Shown here: in pieces, positions 29,297 through 37,180 of the stretch | Numbering within the stretch: position 1 is the first letter of the stretch | Layout: each line of letters starts with the position of its first letter | Assembly (NCBI GenBank): GCA_002422455.1 | Contig: DIVK01000014.1 | Location: 1,213-39,739, forward strand | Direction of reading: 5' to 3' | Length of the DNA: 38,527 nt | Source: Rhodoferax sp. UBA6134 | GTDB lineage: Bacteria > Pseudomonadota > Gammaproteobacteria > Burkholderiales > Burkholderiaceae_C | Notes under the pieces: generated by a model | Seen by the model: the letters and a program-made list of their open reading frames with translations, nothing else | What the model was told of the DNA's origin: nothing | Database searches by the model: none | Position numbers and translations under genes: made by a program

Positions 29297-29923
29297 ATGA
29301 ATGAAGCTCTTAGAATCGTTGTCGTTGTTCCCGATCTGGCCGTCGAGGACCAAAACGATGACCACGCCATCAGCCAGGCCGAGCGCTCGCGCAGTCTGCG
29401 CATTGGCCTGCTGGAAAGCGGCTTCAACCTGGTGGCCAGCCTGCCCGCCGACGTGTTCCTGACGGAACGGCTCGCCCAGCTGCAACCCGACATGATCATC
29501 GTGGATGCGGAAAGCGAGGCCCGTGACGCTCTGGAGCACGTGGTGGTGGCCACCCGCGACGCACGCCGCCCCATCGTCATGTTCACCAATGACAACGACA
29601 CCTCGCATGTCCGGGACGCCGTGGCGGCCGGCGTGTCGGCCTACATCGTGGCGGGGCTGTCGGTTGAACGCATCCGCCCCATTCTGGACGTGGCCCTGGC
29701 CCGCTTTCAGCATGAGCAGGCGCTGCGGCAGGAACTGGCCGCCACCAAAACCGAGTTGCAAGACCGCAAAATCATTGACCGGGCCAAGGGTCTGCTGATG
29801 CAGCGCCAGGGTCTGAGCGAAGCAGCGGCCTATGAAAAACTGCGAAAAACCGCCATGAACAAGAGCTTGAAACTGGCCGAGGTGGCGCAGCGTGTGCTGG
29901 ACGTGGCAGACTTGCTGGGCTGA
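29297..29923 (+). CDS. nasT: NasT-type ANTAR transcription antiterminator
   Basis: Response-regulator-like RNA-binding protein, 208 residues. An N-terminal receiver-like domain (residues 5-125) carries the phospho-acceptor-position Asp in DMIIVDAESEARD. The C-terminal ANTAR domain (about 145-205) includes LQDRKIIDRAKGLLMQRQGLSEAAAYEKLRKTAMN. Such proteins bind paired hexaloop hairpins in nitrate-assimilation leaders and prevent termination. A matching leader lies upstream of nrtA at 36992-37124, about 7 kb away. NasT is usually restrained by the nitrate sensor NasS, but no nasS is visible beside it. The gene is convergent with the tetR-family gene, with 17 bp between stops. Confidence 0.9.
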   Translation: MNEALRIVVVVPDLAVEDQNDDHAISQAERSRSLRIGLLESGFNLVASLPADVFLTERLAQLQPDMIIVDAESEARDALEHVVVATRDARRPIVMFTNDNDTSHVRDAVAAGVSAYIVAGLSVERIRPILDVALARFQHEQALRQELAATKTELQDRKIIDRAKGLLMQRQGLSEAAAYEKLRKTAMNKSLKLAEVAQRVLDVADLLG

Positions 29924-29940
29924 TGCTGCCCGCCCTCCAT

Positions 29941-30594
29941 TCAGGCTCGGTCGGCCATCCGCTCACCCACGGGCTGCGGCGCCAGACCCAGGCCGGCCAG
30001 GTAGGCATCCATGGCCATTTCAGCCACGTCGACCAGCTCAAAGGCCTCCGGCGCCAGCAACCAGGTATGAATCAGCCCCGCCGCCAGCGCATGCAAACCT
30101 TGCGCCGCCATGGGCGGCGGCACCCGCAACGGCACCCCTCGGCGCGCGGCGCCCTCCAGCAGGCTGCGCTGCATCTGGCGCACCCAGTTGGTCTGGGTTT
30201 GCAACTGGCGCGCCTTGACCGCCAGCAATTCGTCGACATATTCCACCTTGAGCGTGGCCACCTCGAACACGCGACGCGTCCGCCCGTCCACGGCAATGTT
30301 GCGCATGGCATCAAGCACGACGCAGCGCAACTCATCCAGTGGATCCTGCCCGCCGTCCCGCCCAATCTGGTGCAAGGCATCCTCCATGGGCAACCTGATG
30401 CGCTCCATCATCGCGTTGAACAGGTCCGCCTTGTTTTTGAAGTGCCAGTAAATGGCACCCCGGCTCACACTCGCAGCCTGCGCAATGTCGTGCAAAGAAG
30501 TGCGGGAAACCCCTTTTTCGGCAAACATGCACTCGGCCGCGTCCAGCAGCCGATGGCGGGTGGCGAGAGATTCTTCCTTGGTGCAGCGAGCCAT
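29941..30594 (-). CDS. TetR-family repressor of the adjacent RND pump (AcrR/TtgR-like)
   Basis: A 217-residue TetR regulator. The N-terminal helix-turn-helix (residues 10-57) reads LHDIAQAASVSRGAIYWHFKNKADLF, closely matching AcrR, TtgR and BpeR-type efflux repressors. The C-terminal ligand domain has the family features of that group (DELRCVVLDAMRNIA). It is divergent from the RND membrane-fusion gene, 151 bp apart, and a palindrome in that gap fits its operator. It probably represses acrAB-oprM and itself, and is released by pump substrates such as antibiotics or solvents. Confidence 0.92.
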   Translation of the reverse strand: MARCTKEESLATRHRLLDAAECMFAEKGVSRTSLHDIAQAASVSRGAIYWHFKNKADLFNAMMERIRLPMEDALHQIGRDGGQDPLDELRCVVLDAMRNIAVDGRTRRVFEVATLKVEYVDELLAVKARQLQTQTNWVRQMQRSLLEGAARRGVPLRVPPPMAAQGLHALAAGLIHTWLLAPEAFELVDVAEMAMDAYLAGLGLAPQPVGERMADRA

Positions 30595-30639
30595 GGCGGG
30601 CGTCTTTCAGAACATTGTGGCAATGGCAGGTCCATCATC

Positions 30640-30664
30640 ATACATTCAAGAACGTATGTATACT
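30640..30664. promoter_or_regulatory. Candidate AcrR/TtgR-type operator and efflux promoter
   Basis: Arms ATACAT (30640-30645) and ATGTAT (30656-30661) form a 22-bp imperfect palindrome with a 10-bp centre. Repeated ACAT/ATGT elements of this kind are characteristic of AcrR-family operators. A good -10 hexamer TATACT (30659-30664) overlaps the right arm, so a bound repressor would block transcription toward the pump genes. The -35 element is weak. Operator function is inferred from position and resemblance. Confidence 0.6.
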
Positions 30665-30745
30665 GGGTCGGGTTAAACCCTTACATCTTCGTCTTCGATA
30701 CCGCGCAGCGGAAACTTGTTTCACTGCCCCCTTTCAGGAAAAACC

Positions 30746-32014
30746 ATGCCTGTGCAACGCGCCCGGAGTTCCGGCTCCCCCTCCTTTTTCCTTCCATTCC
30801 CGGCGCGCGCCGGCCTGACCCTGGGCGCCATTGGCCTGTCGCTCCTGATGGCCGGCTGCGGCCAGAAAAACCCCGCCACACCGCCCGCTGGCGGCATGCC
30901 ACCGGCCGAAGTCGGTGTGCTCACCGTCACCCCCGGCGAGGTCGGTCTGGTCACCGAGCTGCCCGGCCGGCTGGAGGCCTCGCGCGTGGCCCAGGTGCGG
31001 GCGCGCGCAGCCGGTATTTTGCAAAAGCGACTGTTTCGCGAAGGCAGCGACGTGAAAGCGGGCCAGGCCCTGTTCGAAATTGACCCCGCTCCGTACCAGG
31101 CCAGCTACGCAAGCGCCCAGGCCAGCCTGGCCAAGGCGGAGGCCAACCTGATGCAGGCCCGTGCGCAAGCCGAGCGTTTCAAACCGCTGGCCGAGGCCAG
31201 GGCCATCAGTCAGCAGGACTACGTGAACGCCCAGGCCGCCCACAAACAGGCCGAGGCCGACGTCGCCATCGGCAAGGCGGCGGTGCAGACGGCGCGCATC
31301 AACCTGAACTACGCCGCCGTCACCGCCCCGATTTCGGGCCGCATCGGCCGCTCGCTGGTCACGGAAGGCGCCCTCGTCGGCCAGGGCGAGGCGACGCAGT
31401 TGGCCGTCATTCAGCAGATTGACCCGATGTACGTGAACTTCACGCAGTCAGCCTCCGACGTGCTCAAGCTCAAGGCCGGTTTGGCTCATGGGCAATACAA
31501 GCAGGCCGGCAAGGGTGCCGCCAGCATCAGCCTCATCCAGGAGGACGGAAGCACCTACGCCCATGCCGGGCGCTTGCTGTTTACCGACCTGACAGTCGAC
31601 GCCAGCAGCGGGCAGGTGACCTTGCGCGCGGAAATCCCCAACCCTGGAAAACAGCTCCTGCCCGGCCTGTACGTGCGCGTCCGACTGGAACAGGCGCAGG
31701 TCAGCGGTGCCATCCTGCTGCCGCAACAGGCCGTCACCCGGGGCGCCAGGGGCGACACGGTCATGGTCGTGGGCCCCGACCACCATCTGACCCCGCGTCC
31801 GGTCAAACTGGGTTCGGCGCAGGGCCATCACTGGGTTGTACTGGAAGGTCTCAAGACGGGTGAGCAGGTGATGGTGGATGGCTTCCAGAAGCTGCCGCAC
31901 GGCAAACCGGGGGATCCCATCGTGGTCAAGCCCGTGCCGTGGCAGGCACCAGACAGCCAGGCTGCCAGCGCACCCGCGGCCCCGGCCAGCGCGGCAACCA
32001 GCGCCGTCCGCTAA
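30746..32014 (+). CDS. acrA: RND efflux periplasmic adaptor lipoprotein
   Basis: Membrane-fusion protein linking the inner-membrane pump to the outer-membrane channel. It has 422 residues from ATG 30746, with AGGAAAA upstream. A lipoprotein signal ends in LMAGC with the lipidated Cys at 38. Barrel-sandwich halves flank an alpha-helical hairpin (RARAAGILQKRLFREGSDVKAGQ region; hairpin about 120-195, Ala/Gln-rich), followed by beta-barrel and membrane-proximal domains. The sequence NLNYAAVTAPISGRIGRS is a typical HlyD/AcrA lipoyl motif. The C-terminus is Ala/Pro-rich and variable. It is followed by the pump after 12 nt. The symbol denotes family, not proven orthology to E. coli acrA. Confidence 0.92.
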   Translation: MPVQRARSSGSPSFFLPFPARAGLTLGAIGLSLLMAGCGQKNPATPPAGGMPPAEVGVLTVTPGEVGLVTELPGRLEASRVAQVRARAAGILQKRLFREGSDVKAGQALFEIDPAPYQASYASAQASLAKAEANLMQARAQAERFKPLAEARAISQQDYVNAQAAHKQAEADVAIGKAAVQTARINLNYAAVTAPISGRIGRSLVTEGALVGQGEATQLAVIQQIDPMYVNFTQSASDVLKLKAGLAHGQYKQAGKGAASISLIQEDGSTYAHAGRLLFTDLTVDASSGQVTLRAEIPNPGKQLLPGLYVRVRLEQAQVSGAILLPQQAVTRGARGDTVMVVGPDHHLTPRPVKLGSAQGHHWVVLEGLKTGEQVMVDGFQKLPHGKPGDPIVVKPVPWQAPDSQAASAPAAPASAATSAVR

Positions 32015-32026
32015 GGAGCCCGGGTC

Positions 32027-35000
32027 ATGGCCAAATTTTTCATCGAGCGGCCCATCTTTGCATGGGTGATCGCCATTTTCATCATGGTCCTGGGCGGCGT
32101 GGCCATCACCCAGTTGCCGATTGCCCAGTACCCGGCGGTGGCGGCGCCCATCATCCAGGTGTCGGTGGCCTACCCGGGCGCCACGGCGCAGACGCTGGAG
32201 GACAGTGTGCTGGCCGTCATCGAACGCGAAATGAACGGCACCACCGGTCTGGCGTACATGGAAACAATCAGCGAGGCCAACGGAACCGGCACGATCTCAC
32301 TGAGCTTTGAGCCCAACATCAACCCGGAACTGGCCCAGGTGGACGTGCAGAACCGCCTGTCACGCGCCACGCCCCGGCTGCCCTCGGCGGTGACGCAACA
32401 GGGGGTGCGCGTTGACAAGTCCCGCACCAACTTTTTGCAATTCGCGATGCTGTCGTCCCGGAATCCGGACGTCACCATCGACATGCTCAACGACTACGTG
32501 GCGCGCAACGTGGTGCCCGAGCTCCAGCGGCTGGGCGGTGTCGGCACCGTCACGCAATTCGGCGCCGAGCGCGCCATGCGCATCTGGGTCGATCCAGCCA
32601 GGCTCAAGGGCTTCAATCTGTCGCTGGACCAGGTCAATGCCGCGATTCGCGCCCAAAATGCGCAGGTATCGGCCGGTAATCTGGGCGACCTGCCCAGCGC
32701 ACCGGGCCAGACAACAACCGCCACCATCGTCGTACCGGGCCAACTGAGCACGGTGGAACAGTTCGGCGAAGTCCAACTGCGCGCCAATACCGACGGTTCA
32801 TCGGTGCGTCTGAAGGACGTCGCGCGCATCGAACTGGGCGCCCAGCTCTACAGCACCAGCGCGCGTCTGAACGGCAAGACGGCGGTGGGCATCGGCGTGC
32901 AGCTCACGCCCTCGGCCAACGCACTGGCCACCGCCAAGGCGGTGAGGGCCAAGCTGACTGAATTGCAGGCCTTCTTCCCGCAGGGCGTGAGCTACTCCAT
33001 TCCCTACGACACCTCGACCTTCATCTCGGTCTCGATCGAGAAGGTGATTCACACCCTGCTGGAAGCCATGGCGCTGGTGTTTCTGGTGATGTTTCTGTTT
33101 TTGCAGAACATCCGCTACACCATCATCCCCACCATCGTGGTGCCGGTGGCGCTGCTGGGTACCTTCGGCGCACTGCTGGCCATGGGTTTTTCCATCAACG
33201 TGCTGACCATGTTCGGCATGGTGCTGGTCATCGGCATCGTGGTTGACGACGCGATTGTGGTGGTCGAAAACGTCGAGCGCATCATGAGCGAAGAAGGCCT
33301 GCCCCCGCTGCAGGCCACGCGCAAGGCCATGAGCCAGATCTCGGGCGCCATCATCGGCGTGACCGTGGTGCTGATCTCTGTGTTCGTGCCGCTGGCCTTT
33401 TTCCCGGGCTCCACCGGCAACATCTACCGCCAGTTTTCCGCCACGATGGCCACCTCGATCGCCTTTTCGGCTTTCCTGGCGCTGTCGCTGACGCCCGCGC
33501 TGTGCGGCACGCTGCTCAAGCCCGTGGCCGCAGGTCACCACCTGGAGAAAAGGGGGTTTTTCGGCTGGTTCAACCGCAAGTTCAAAGCCGCCGCCAAAGG
33601 CTATGAAAGCAGATTGTCCCGGCTGCTCAAGCGTGCCGGCCGGATGATGATCGTCTACGCCCTGCTGATTGGCGTGGTCGGACTGGTTTACACCCGCCTG
33701 CCCACCTCGTTCCTGCCCAATGAAGACCAGGGTTACATCCTGGCCAACGTGCAATTGCCCCCCGGTGCGGCGCAGGAGCGCACGCGCACGGTGCTGCAAC
33801 AGGTTGAAGACTACATGCTCAAACAGCCCGAAGTCGCCAACATCATCACCGTGGCCGGCTTCTCGTTCTCCGGGCGCGGGCAAAACGCCGGCATCGCGTT
33901 CGTGATGCTCAAGGACTGGAGCGAGCGCGGTGGCGCCGAACATTCGGCGCAGGCCCTCGCCACCCGCGCCTTCGGGGCGCTGATGGGTGTGCGCGACGCT
34001 TTCATCTTCGCACTGAGTCCGCCGCCCATCCCCGAGCTGGGCAACGCCACCGGCTTTACCTTCCGTCTGCAGGACCGCGGCAGCAAAGGCCACGCCGCAC
34101 TGCTCAACGTGCGCAACCAGTTGCTGGGCATGGCCAGCCAGAGCCCGGTGCTCGTGCGCGTGCGCCCTGACGGCATGGAGGACGCGCCCCAGATGCAGAT
34201 TGACATCGACCGCAACAAGGCCAGCGCGCTGGGTGTGGGCTTTGACAGCATCAACAGCGCACTGTCCGCCGCGCTCGGCTCCAGCTACGTCAACGACTTT
34301 CCGAATCAGGGCCGGCTGCAACGCGTGGTCGTCCAGGCCGAGGCCTCCGCGCGCATGCAGCCCGAACAGGTGCTTGATCTGCCGGTGCCCAACAACCGCG
34401 GTCAACTCGTGCCACTCTCGGCTTTTGCCAGCACGCACTGGATCACCGGCCCGATGCAGACGGTGCGCTACAACGGCTACCCGGCCATGAAAATCTCGGG
34501 CGATGCAGCACCCGGTTTCAGTACCGGCGCCGCCATGGCGGAGATGGAAAAACTGGCGGCCACGCTGCCGGAAGGCTTCGGCTTCGAGTGGACCGGCCAG
34601 TCACGCGAAGAAAAGCTCGCGGGCGCGCAGGCCATGGTGCTGTACGGTTTCTCGCTGCTGGCCGTGTTCCTGTGCCTGGCCGCGCTGTACGAGAGCTGGT
34701 CGATCCCGTTCTCGGTGCTGCTGGTGGTGCCGCTCGGCGTGCTCGGCGTGGTGCTGGCCACGCTGCTGCGCGGCATGGACAACGACGTGTACTTCCAGAT
34801 CGGCCTGATCACCATCATCGGCCTGTCCTCCAAGAATGCGATTTTGATCATTGAATTCGCCAAGGACCTGCAGGCCGAGGGCAAGAGCCTGCTGGATTCT
34901 GCGCTCGAAGCGGCCCATCTGCGCTTTCGCCCCATCATCATGACCTCGATGGCGTTCACCCTGGGCGTGCTGCCGCTGTTCATCGCCACCGGCGCCAGCT

Positions 35001-35185
35001 CGGCCAGCCAGCGCGCCATTGGCACCGGCGTAATCGGCGGCATGGTCACCGGCACCCTGCTGGCCGTGTTTTTTGTGCCCATCTTCTTCTTGCTGGTGCG
35101 CAGTTTCTTCAAGGGCAGCCAGCGTCAGCATGAACACGATGCCAAATTGGTTCGCCAGCACCACGAACAGGCCGGAAATGAATAA
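32027..35185 (+). CDS. acrB: HAE1-family RND multidrug efflux transporter
   Basis: Proton-driven inner-membrane multidrug pump, 1052 residues, same length class as E. coli AcrB (1049). It begins MAKFFIERPIFAWVIAIFIM. The proton-relay aspartates fall exactly at Asp407 and Asp408 (GIVVDDAIVVVEN), and the conserved Lys is at 936 (GLSSKNAILIIEFAKD). Twelve transmembrane helices and two large periplasmic loops are arranged as usual. The GFSFSGRGQNAG and PPPIPELG segments match the porter-domain substrate pocket and switch-loop regions of this family. It lies between the adaptor and oprM genes; its stop overlaps a possible upstream start of oprM. Confidence 0.96.
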   Translation: MAKFFIERPIFAWVIAIFIMVLGGVAITQLPIAQYPAVAAPIIQVSVAYPGATAQTLEDSVLAVIEREMNGTTGLAYMETISEANGTGTISLSFEPNINPELAQVDVQNRLSRATPRLPSAVTQQGVRVDKSRTNFLQFAMLSSRNPDVTIDMLNDYVARNVVPELQRLGGVGTVTQFGAERAMRIWVDPARLKGFNLSLDQVNAAIRAQNAQVSAGNLGDLPSAPGQTTTATIVVPGQLSTVEQFGEVQLRANTDGSSVRLKDVARIELGAQLYSTSARLNGKTAVGIGVQLTPSANALATAKAVRAKLTELQAFFPQGVSYSIPYDTSTFISVSIEKVIHTLLEAMALVFLVMFLFLQNIRYTIIPTIVVPVALLGTFGALLAMGFSINVLTMFGMVLVIGIVVDDAIVVVENVERIMSEEGLPPLQATRKAMSQISGAIIGVTVVLISVFVPLAFFPGSTGNIYRQFSATMATSIAFSAFLALSLTPALCGTLLKPVAAGHHLEKRGFFGWFNRKFKAAAKGYESRLSRLLKRAGRMMIVYALLIGVVGLVYTRLPTSFLPNEDQGYILANVQLPPGAAQERTRTVLQQVEDYMLKQPEVANIITVAGFSFSGRGQNAGIAFVMLKDWSERGGAEHSAQALATRAFGALMGVRDAFIFALSPPPIPELGNATGFTFRLQDRGSKGHAALLNVRNQLLGMASQSPVLVRVRPDGMEDAPQMQIDIDRNKASALGVGFDSINSALSAALGSSYVNDFPNQGRLQRVVVQAEASARMQPEQVLDLPVPNNRGQLVPLSAFASTHWITGPMQTVRYNGYPAMKISGDAAPGFSTGAAMAEMEKLAATLPEGFGFEWTGQSREEKLAGAQAMVLYGFSLLAVFLCLAALYESWSIPFSVLLVVPLGVLGVVLATLLRGMDNDVYFQIGLITIIGLSSKNAILIIEFAKDLQAEGKSLLDSALEAAHLRFRPIIMTSMAFTLGVLPLFIATGASSASQRAIGTGVIGGMVTGTLLAVFFVPIFFLLVRSFFKGSQRQHEHDAKLVRQHHEQAGNE

Positions 35186-35207
35186 GCAGCGCCATCCGAG
35201 ACAGACC

Positions 35208-36782
35208 ATGAAGTCACTTCACCCTTCCCTGGCGCGGCCGCATGGCCCGACCCTGGCCGCATTGGCCGCATTGGCCGCAGCCGCCGTGCTGGCCGGCTGC
35301 TCGATGATCCCGGCCTACGAGCGCCCGGCCGCGCCGGTGGCCGCCCAGTGGCCGGGTGCCGGCGCACCGGCGAACGACGCGGCCGCCACACCCGCCGCCG
35401 ACCTGGCCTGGCAGGACTTTGTGGGCGACGCATCCCTGCGCGAGCTGATCCACCTGGCGCTGGCGAACAACCGCGACCTGCGCATGGCCGTGCTCAATAT
35501 GGAGCAAGTACGTGCAACCTACCAGATTCGCCGCGCGGATCAGTTCCCGACCCTGAACCTGGCGGCCACGGGCAACCGTCAGCCCGGCAGTGGCGGCAAC
35601 GGCGGTATTAGCAGCGTCTATACCGCCGGCCTCGCGATGGCGTCGTGGGAAATCGATTTTTTTGGACGTATCGCCAGCCTGAAGGAAGCGGCACTCGCGC
35701 AGTACCTGGCTTCGGATGAAGCCCGCAAGGCGGCGCAGATCAGTCTGATCGCCGCCGTCGCCAATACCTGGCTGAGCCTGCAAACCAACGACGAATTGCT
35801 GGCTCTGACGCAGCGCACCCTGACCACGCGCGATGAATCGCTGCGCCTGACCCAACTGCGCCTGGACAATGGTGCCGCCTCGGCACTGGACTTCCGCCAG
35901 GCCGAATCCCTCGCGGCATCGGCACGCGCCACCCTGGCCCAGCAGCGGCGCCTGCGCGCGCTGGACGTGAACGCACTCACCCTGCTGGTGGGGCAGCCAC
36001 TGCCCGAAACCACCATGCACCGCGCCGGGCCGCCCCAAGCAAGCACCTACCCCGCGGAGGGCAGCGCAGTACACGCAGCGACGAGCGTGGGGGACGTCGT
36101 GCGTCGCGCCGGGCCGCCCCAAGCAAGCACAGCCCCCTCGGGGGGCAGCGCAGTACACGCAGTGACGAGCGTGGGGGCCATATTCCACGACATACCAGCC
36201 GGCCTGCCCTCCGACCTGCTGACGCGCCGCCCGGACATCCGGCAGGCCGAACAACAGTTGATTGCCGCCAACGCAAACATCGGAGCCGCTCGGGCCGCCT
36301 TCTTCCCGCGCATCTCGCTCACCGCCAGCGCCGGCACGGCCAGCAGCGAACTGTCAGGCTTGTTTCAGGACGGTGCCTGGGGTTGGACGCTGGCGCCGCA
36401 GGCACTGCTACCGATCTTTGACGCCGGGCGCAACCAGGCCGGACTGGACTCGGCCAGGACAGGCCGCGACATCGCTGTCGCCCAATACGAAAAAGCGATC
36501 CAGACCGCCTTTCGCGAAGTGGCCGACGCCCTGGCCGGACGCGCCACGCTGAACGAGCAACTCCAGGCCCAGCAAGTCCAGCTTGAGGCCGAAGCCGAAC
36601 GCTTCCACCTGGCCGACCTGCGCTACAACAACGGCATGGCCAGCTACCTGGAGCTGCTGGACGCGCAACGCTCACTGTTTGCCGTGCAACAGGCCGTGGC
36701 ACAAACCCGGCTGAGTTATTTGCAGAACCAGGTCGCGCTGTACAAGGCCCTGGGGGGCGGGGCCACGCGACCTTCACCCTGA
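35208..36782 (+). CDS. oprM: RND outer-membrane channel lipoprotein (OprM/NodT family) with in-frame repeat insertion
   Basis: TolC-like channel completing the tripartite pump, 524 residues from ATG 35208. The lipoprotein signal ends VLAGC. The second repeat motif, NANIGAARAAFFPRISLTASAG, and the C-terminal QVALYKALGGG are typical of the family. An in-frame ATG at 35178, overlapping the acrB stop, would add 10 residues. The protein is longer than its family (about 470-490). Between GQPLPE and DIPAGLPSDLLTRRPDI, normally about 20 residues apart, lie two 28-residue units starting RAGPPQAST, encoded by the tandem repeat at 36021-36177. The frame stays open, so the channel may still be made. Confidence 0.9.
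   Translation: MKSLHPSLARPHGPTLAALAALAAAAVLAGCSMIPAYERPAAPVAAQWPGAGAPANDAAATPAADLAWQDFVGDASLRELIHLALANNRDLRMAVLNMEQVRATYQIRRADQFPTLNLAATGNRQPGSGGNGGISSVYTAGLAMASWEIDFFGRIASLKEAALAQYLASDEARKAAQISLIAAVANTWLSLQTNDELLALTQRTLTTRDESLRLTQLRLDNGAASALDFRQAESLAASARATLAQQRRLRALDVNALTLLVGQPLPETTMHRAGPPQASTYPAEGSAVHAATSVGDVVRRAGPPQASTAPSGGSAVHAVTSVGAIFHDIPAGLPSDLLTRRPDIRQAEQQLIAANANIGAARAAFFPRISLTASAGTASSELSGLFQDGAWGWTLAPQALLPIFDAGRNQAGLDSARTGRDIAVAQYEKAIQTAFREVADALAGRATLNEQLQAQQVQLEAEAERFHLADLRYNNGMASYLELLDAQRSLFAVQQAVAQTRLSYLQNQVALYKALGGGATRPSP
36021..36177. repeat. Tandem pair of dispersed repeat units inside oprM
   Basis: Two 73-bp units (36021-36093 and 36105-36177) have an 84-bp period and match at 67 of 73 positions. 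Both begin CGCGCCGGGCCGCCCCAAGC and end ACGAGCGTGGGGG. Each contains a GC-rich hairpin core, clearest in the second unit (GCCCCC-TC-GGGGGGC). The 84-bp period keeps the reading frame. I recognise the unit as a repeat dispersed in Comamonadaceae genomes. Confidence 0.9.
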
Positions 36783-36965
36783 AGCGCAACCCCAAGCCCG
36801 CTTGCAGTTCGCAATGCGGGCCTGGATCGACCAAACTTGGTGCAGTGCACAACATCAGTGCCATTGCGCCACCCCTTCCCACTTGAGCATCAATTGCGCA
36901 CTCAAGCTTTGCATCGACTGGGAAAGATGCTATCAATTTAATTGCAACTTAAACCATCCTGGTTC
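36783..36965. other. Intergenic stretch between oprM and the nrtA promoter
   Basis: No gene is seen. A stem-loop at 36796-36821 (GCCCGCTTGC / GCAA-T-GCGGGC around AGTTC) lies 13 bp after the oprM stop but lacks a T-run, so it may protect the 3' end of the efflux transcript or be a weak terminator. An 11-bp palindrome GTGCAGTGCAC at 36840-36850 is about 130 bp upstream of the sigma-54 promoter, where an enhancer would lie. It only partly resembles an NtrC site. Confidence 0.4.
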
Positions 36966-36980
36966 TGGCACGCGGCTTGC
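36966..36980 (+). promoter_or_regulatory. Sigma-54 (RpoN) promoter of nrtA
   Basis: TGGCACG-CGGC-TTGC matches the sigma-54 consensus, with GG at 36967-36968 and GC at 36979-36980 in exact -24/-12 spacing. The predicted transcription start is about 36992, immediately before the first leader hairpin. This implies nitrogen-status control through an NtrC-type activator. Confidence 0.82.
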
Positions 36981-36991
36981 GTAGTCAGTGA

Positions 36992-37053
36992 CAAGACCAG
37001 CGATGGTCTCTTGAGCGGTTCTTCCCAACGGCGGGTTGAGCTGGTCAAACCAG
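36992..37053 (+). promoter_or_regulatory. ANTAR-target paired hairpins in the nrtA leader
   Basis: Hairpin 1: GACC (36995-36998), loop AGCGAT, GGTC (37005-37008), extendable with flanking bases. Hairpin 2: CCC (37024-37026), loop AACGGC, GGG (37033-37035). Both loops have six bases with A at position 1 and G at position 4, the signature bound by ANTAR proteins. The linker is 15 nt. A third small stem, CTGG-TCAAA-CCAG, lies at 37041-37053. Hairpin 2 has only three strong pairs, so its exact fold is less certain. Confidence 0.75.
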
Positions 37054-37056
37054 GAC

Positions 37057-37124
37057 AAAGGCGTCCCCACCAACCGGCAGCGGCAGATCAGTCGCAGGCC
37101 GGTTGCGTGAGGACGCCTTTTTTT
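37057..37124 (+). terminator. Intrinsic terminator in the nrtA leader
   Basis: Outer stem AAAGGCGTCC (37057-37066) pairs perfectly with GGACGCCTTT (37111-37120). The inner stem CAACCGGC (37071-37078) pairs with GCCGGTTG (37098-37105). A run of seven T residues (37118-37124) follows. It lies between the sigma-54 promoter and nrtA, so transcription must be antiterminated for nrtA to be expressed. Confidence 0.9.
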
Positions 37125-37143
37125 ATGTGTCGATTTTTAACCT

Positions 37144-37180
37144 TGCGGAACAGTGCCGGCGCATGCAGCCCTGTTCCGCA
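37144..37180 (+). promoter_or_regulatory. Second stem-loop just before nrtA
   Basis: TGCGGAACAG (37144-37153) and CTGTTCCGCA (37171-37180) form a perfect 10-bp stem with a 17-nt loop, downstream of the leader terminator and 20 nt before the nrtA ATG. There is no T-run, so it is not a terminator; a role in translation or mRNA 5'-end protection is possible. Confidence 0.6.

Noticed and set aside
32798..34438. 546-codon minus-strand frame within acrB
   Set aside because: Antisense to the well-conserved transporter core; no family features.
36021..36177. Possible CRISPR array in oprM
   Set aside because: Only two units of 73 bp separated by 11 bp, inside an open reading frame and without cas genes; it is a dispersed repeat.
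36835..36850. NtrC enhancer site upstream of the sigma-54 promoter
   Set aside because: GGTGCA is present, but the partner half-site is TCGACC at six rather than five bases, so the match is too weak to call; GTGCAGTGCAC is noted only as a palindrome.
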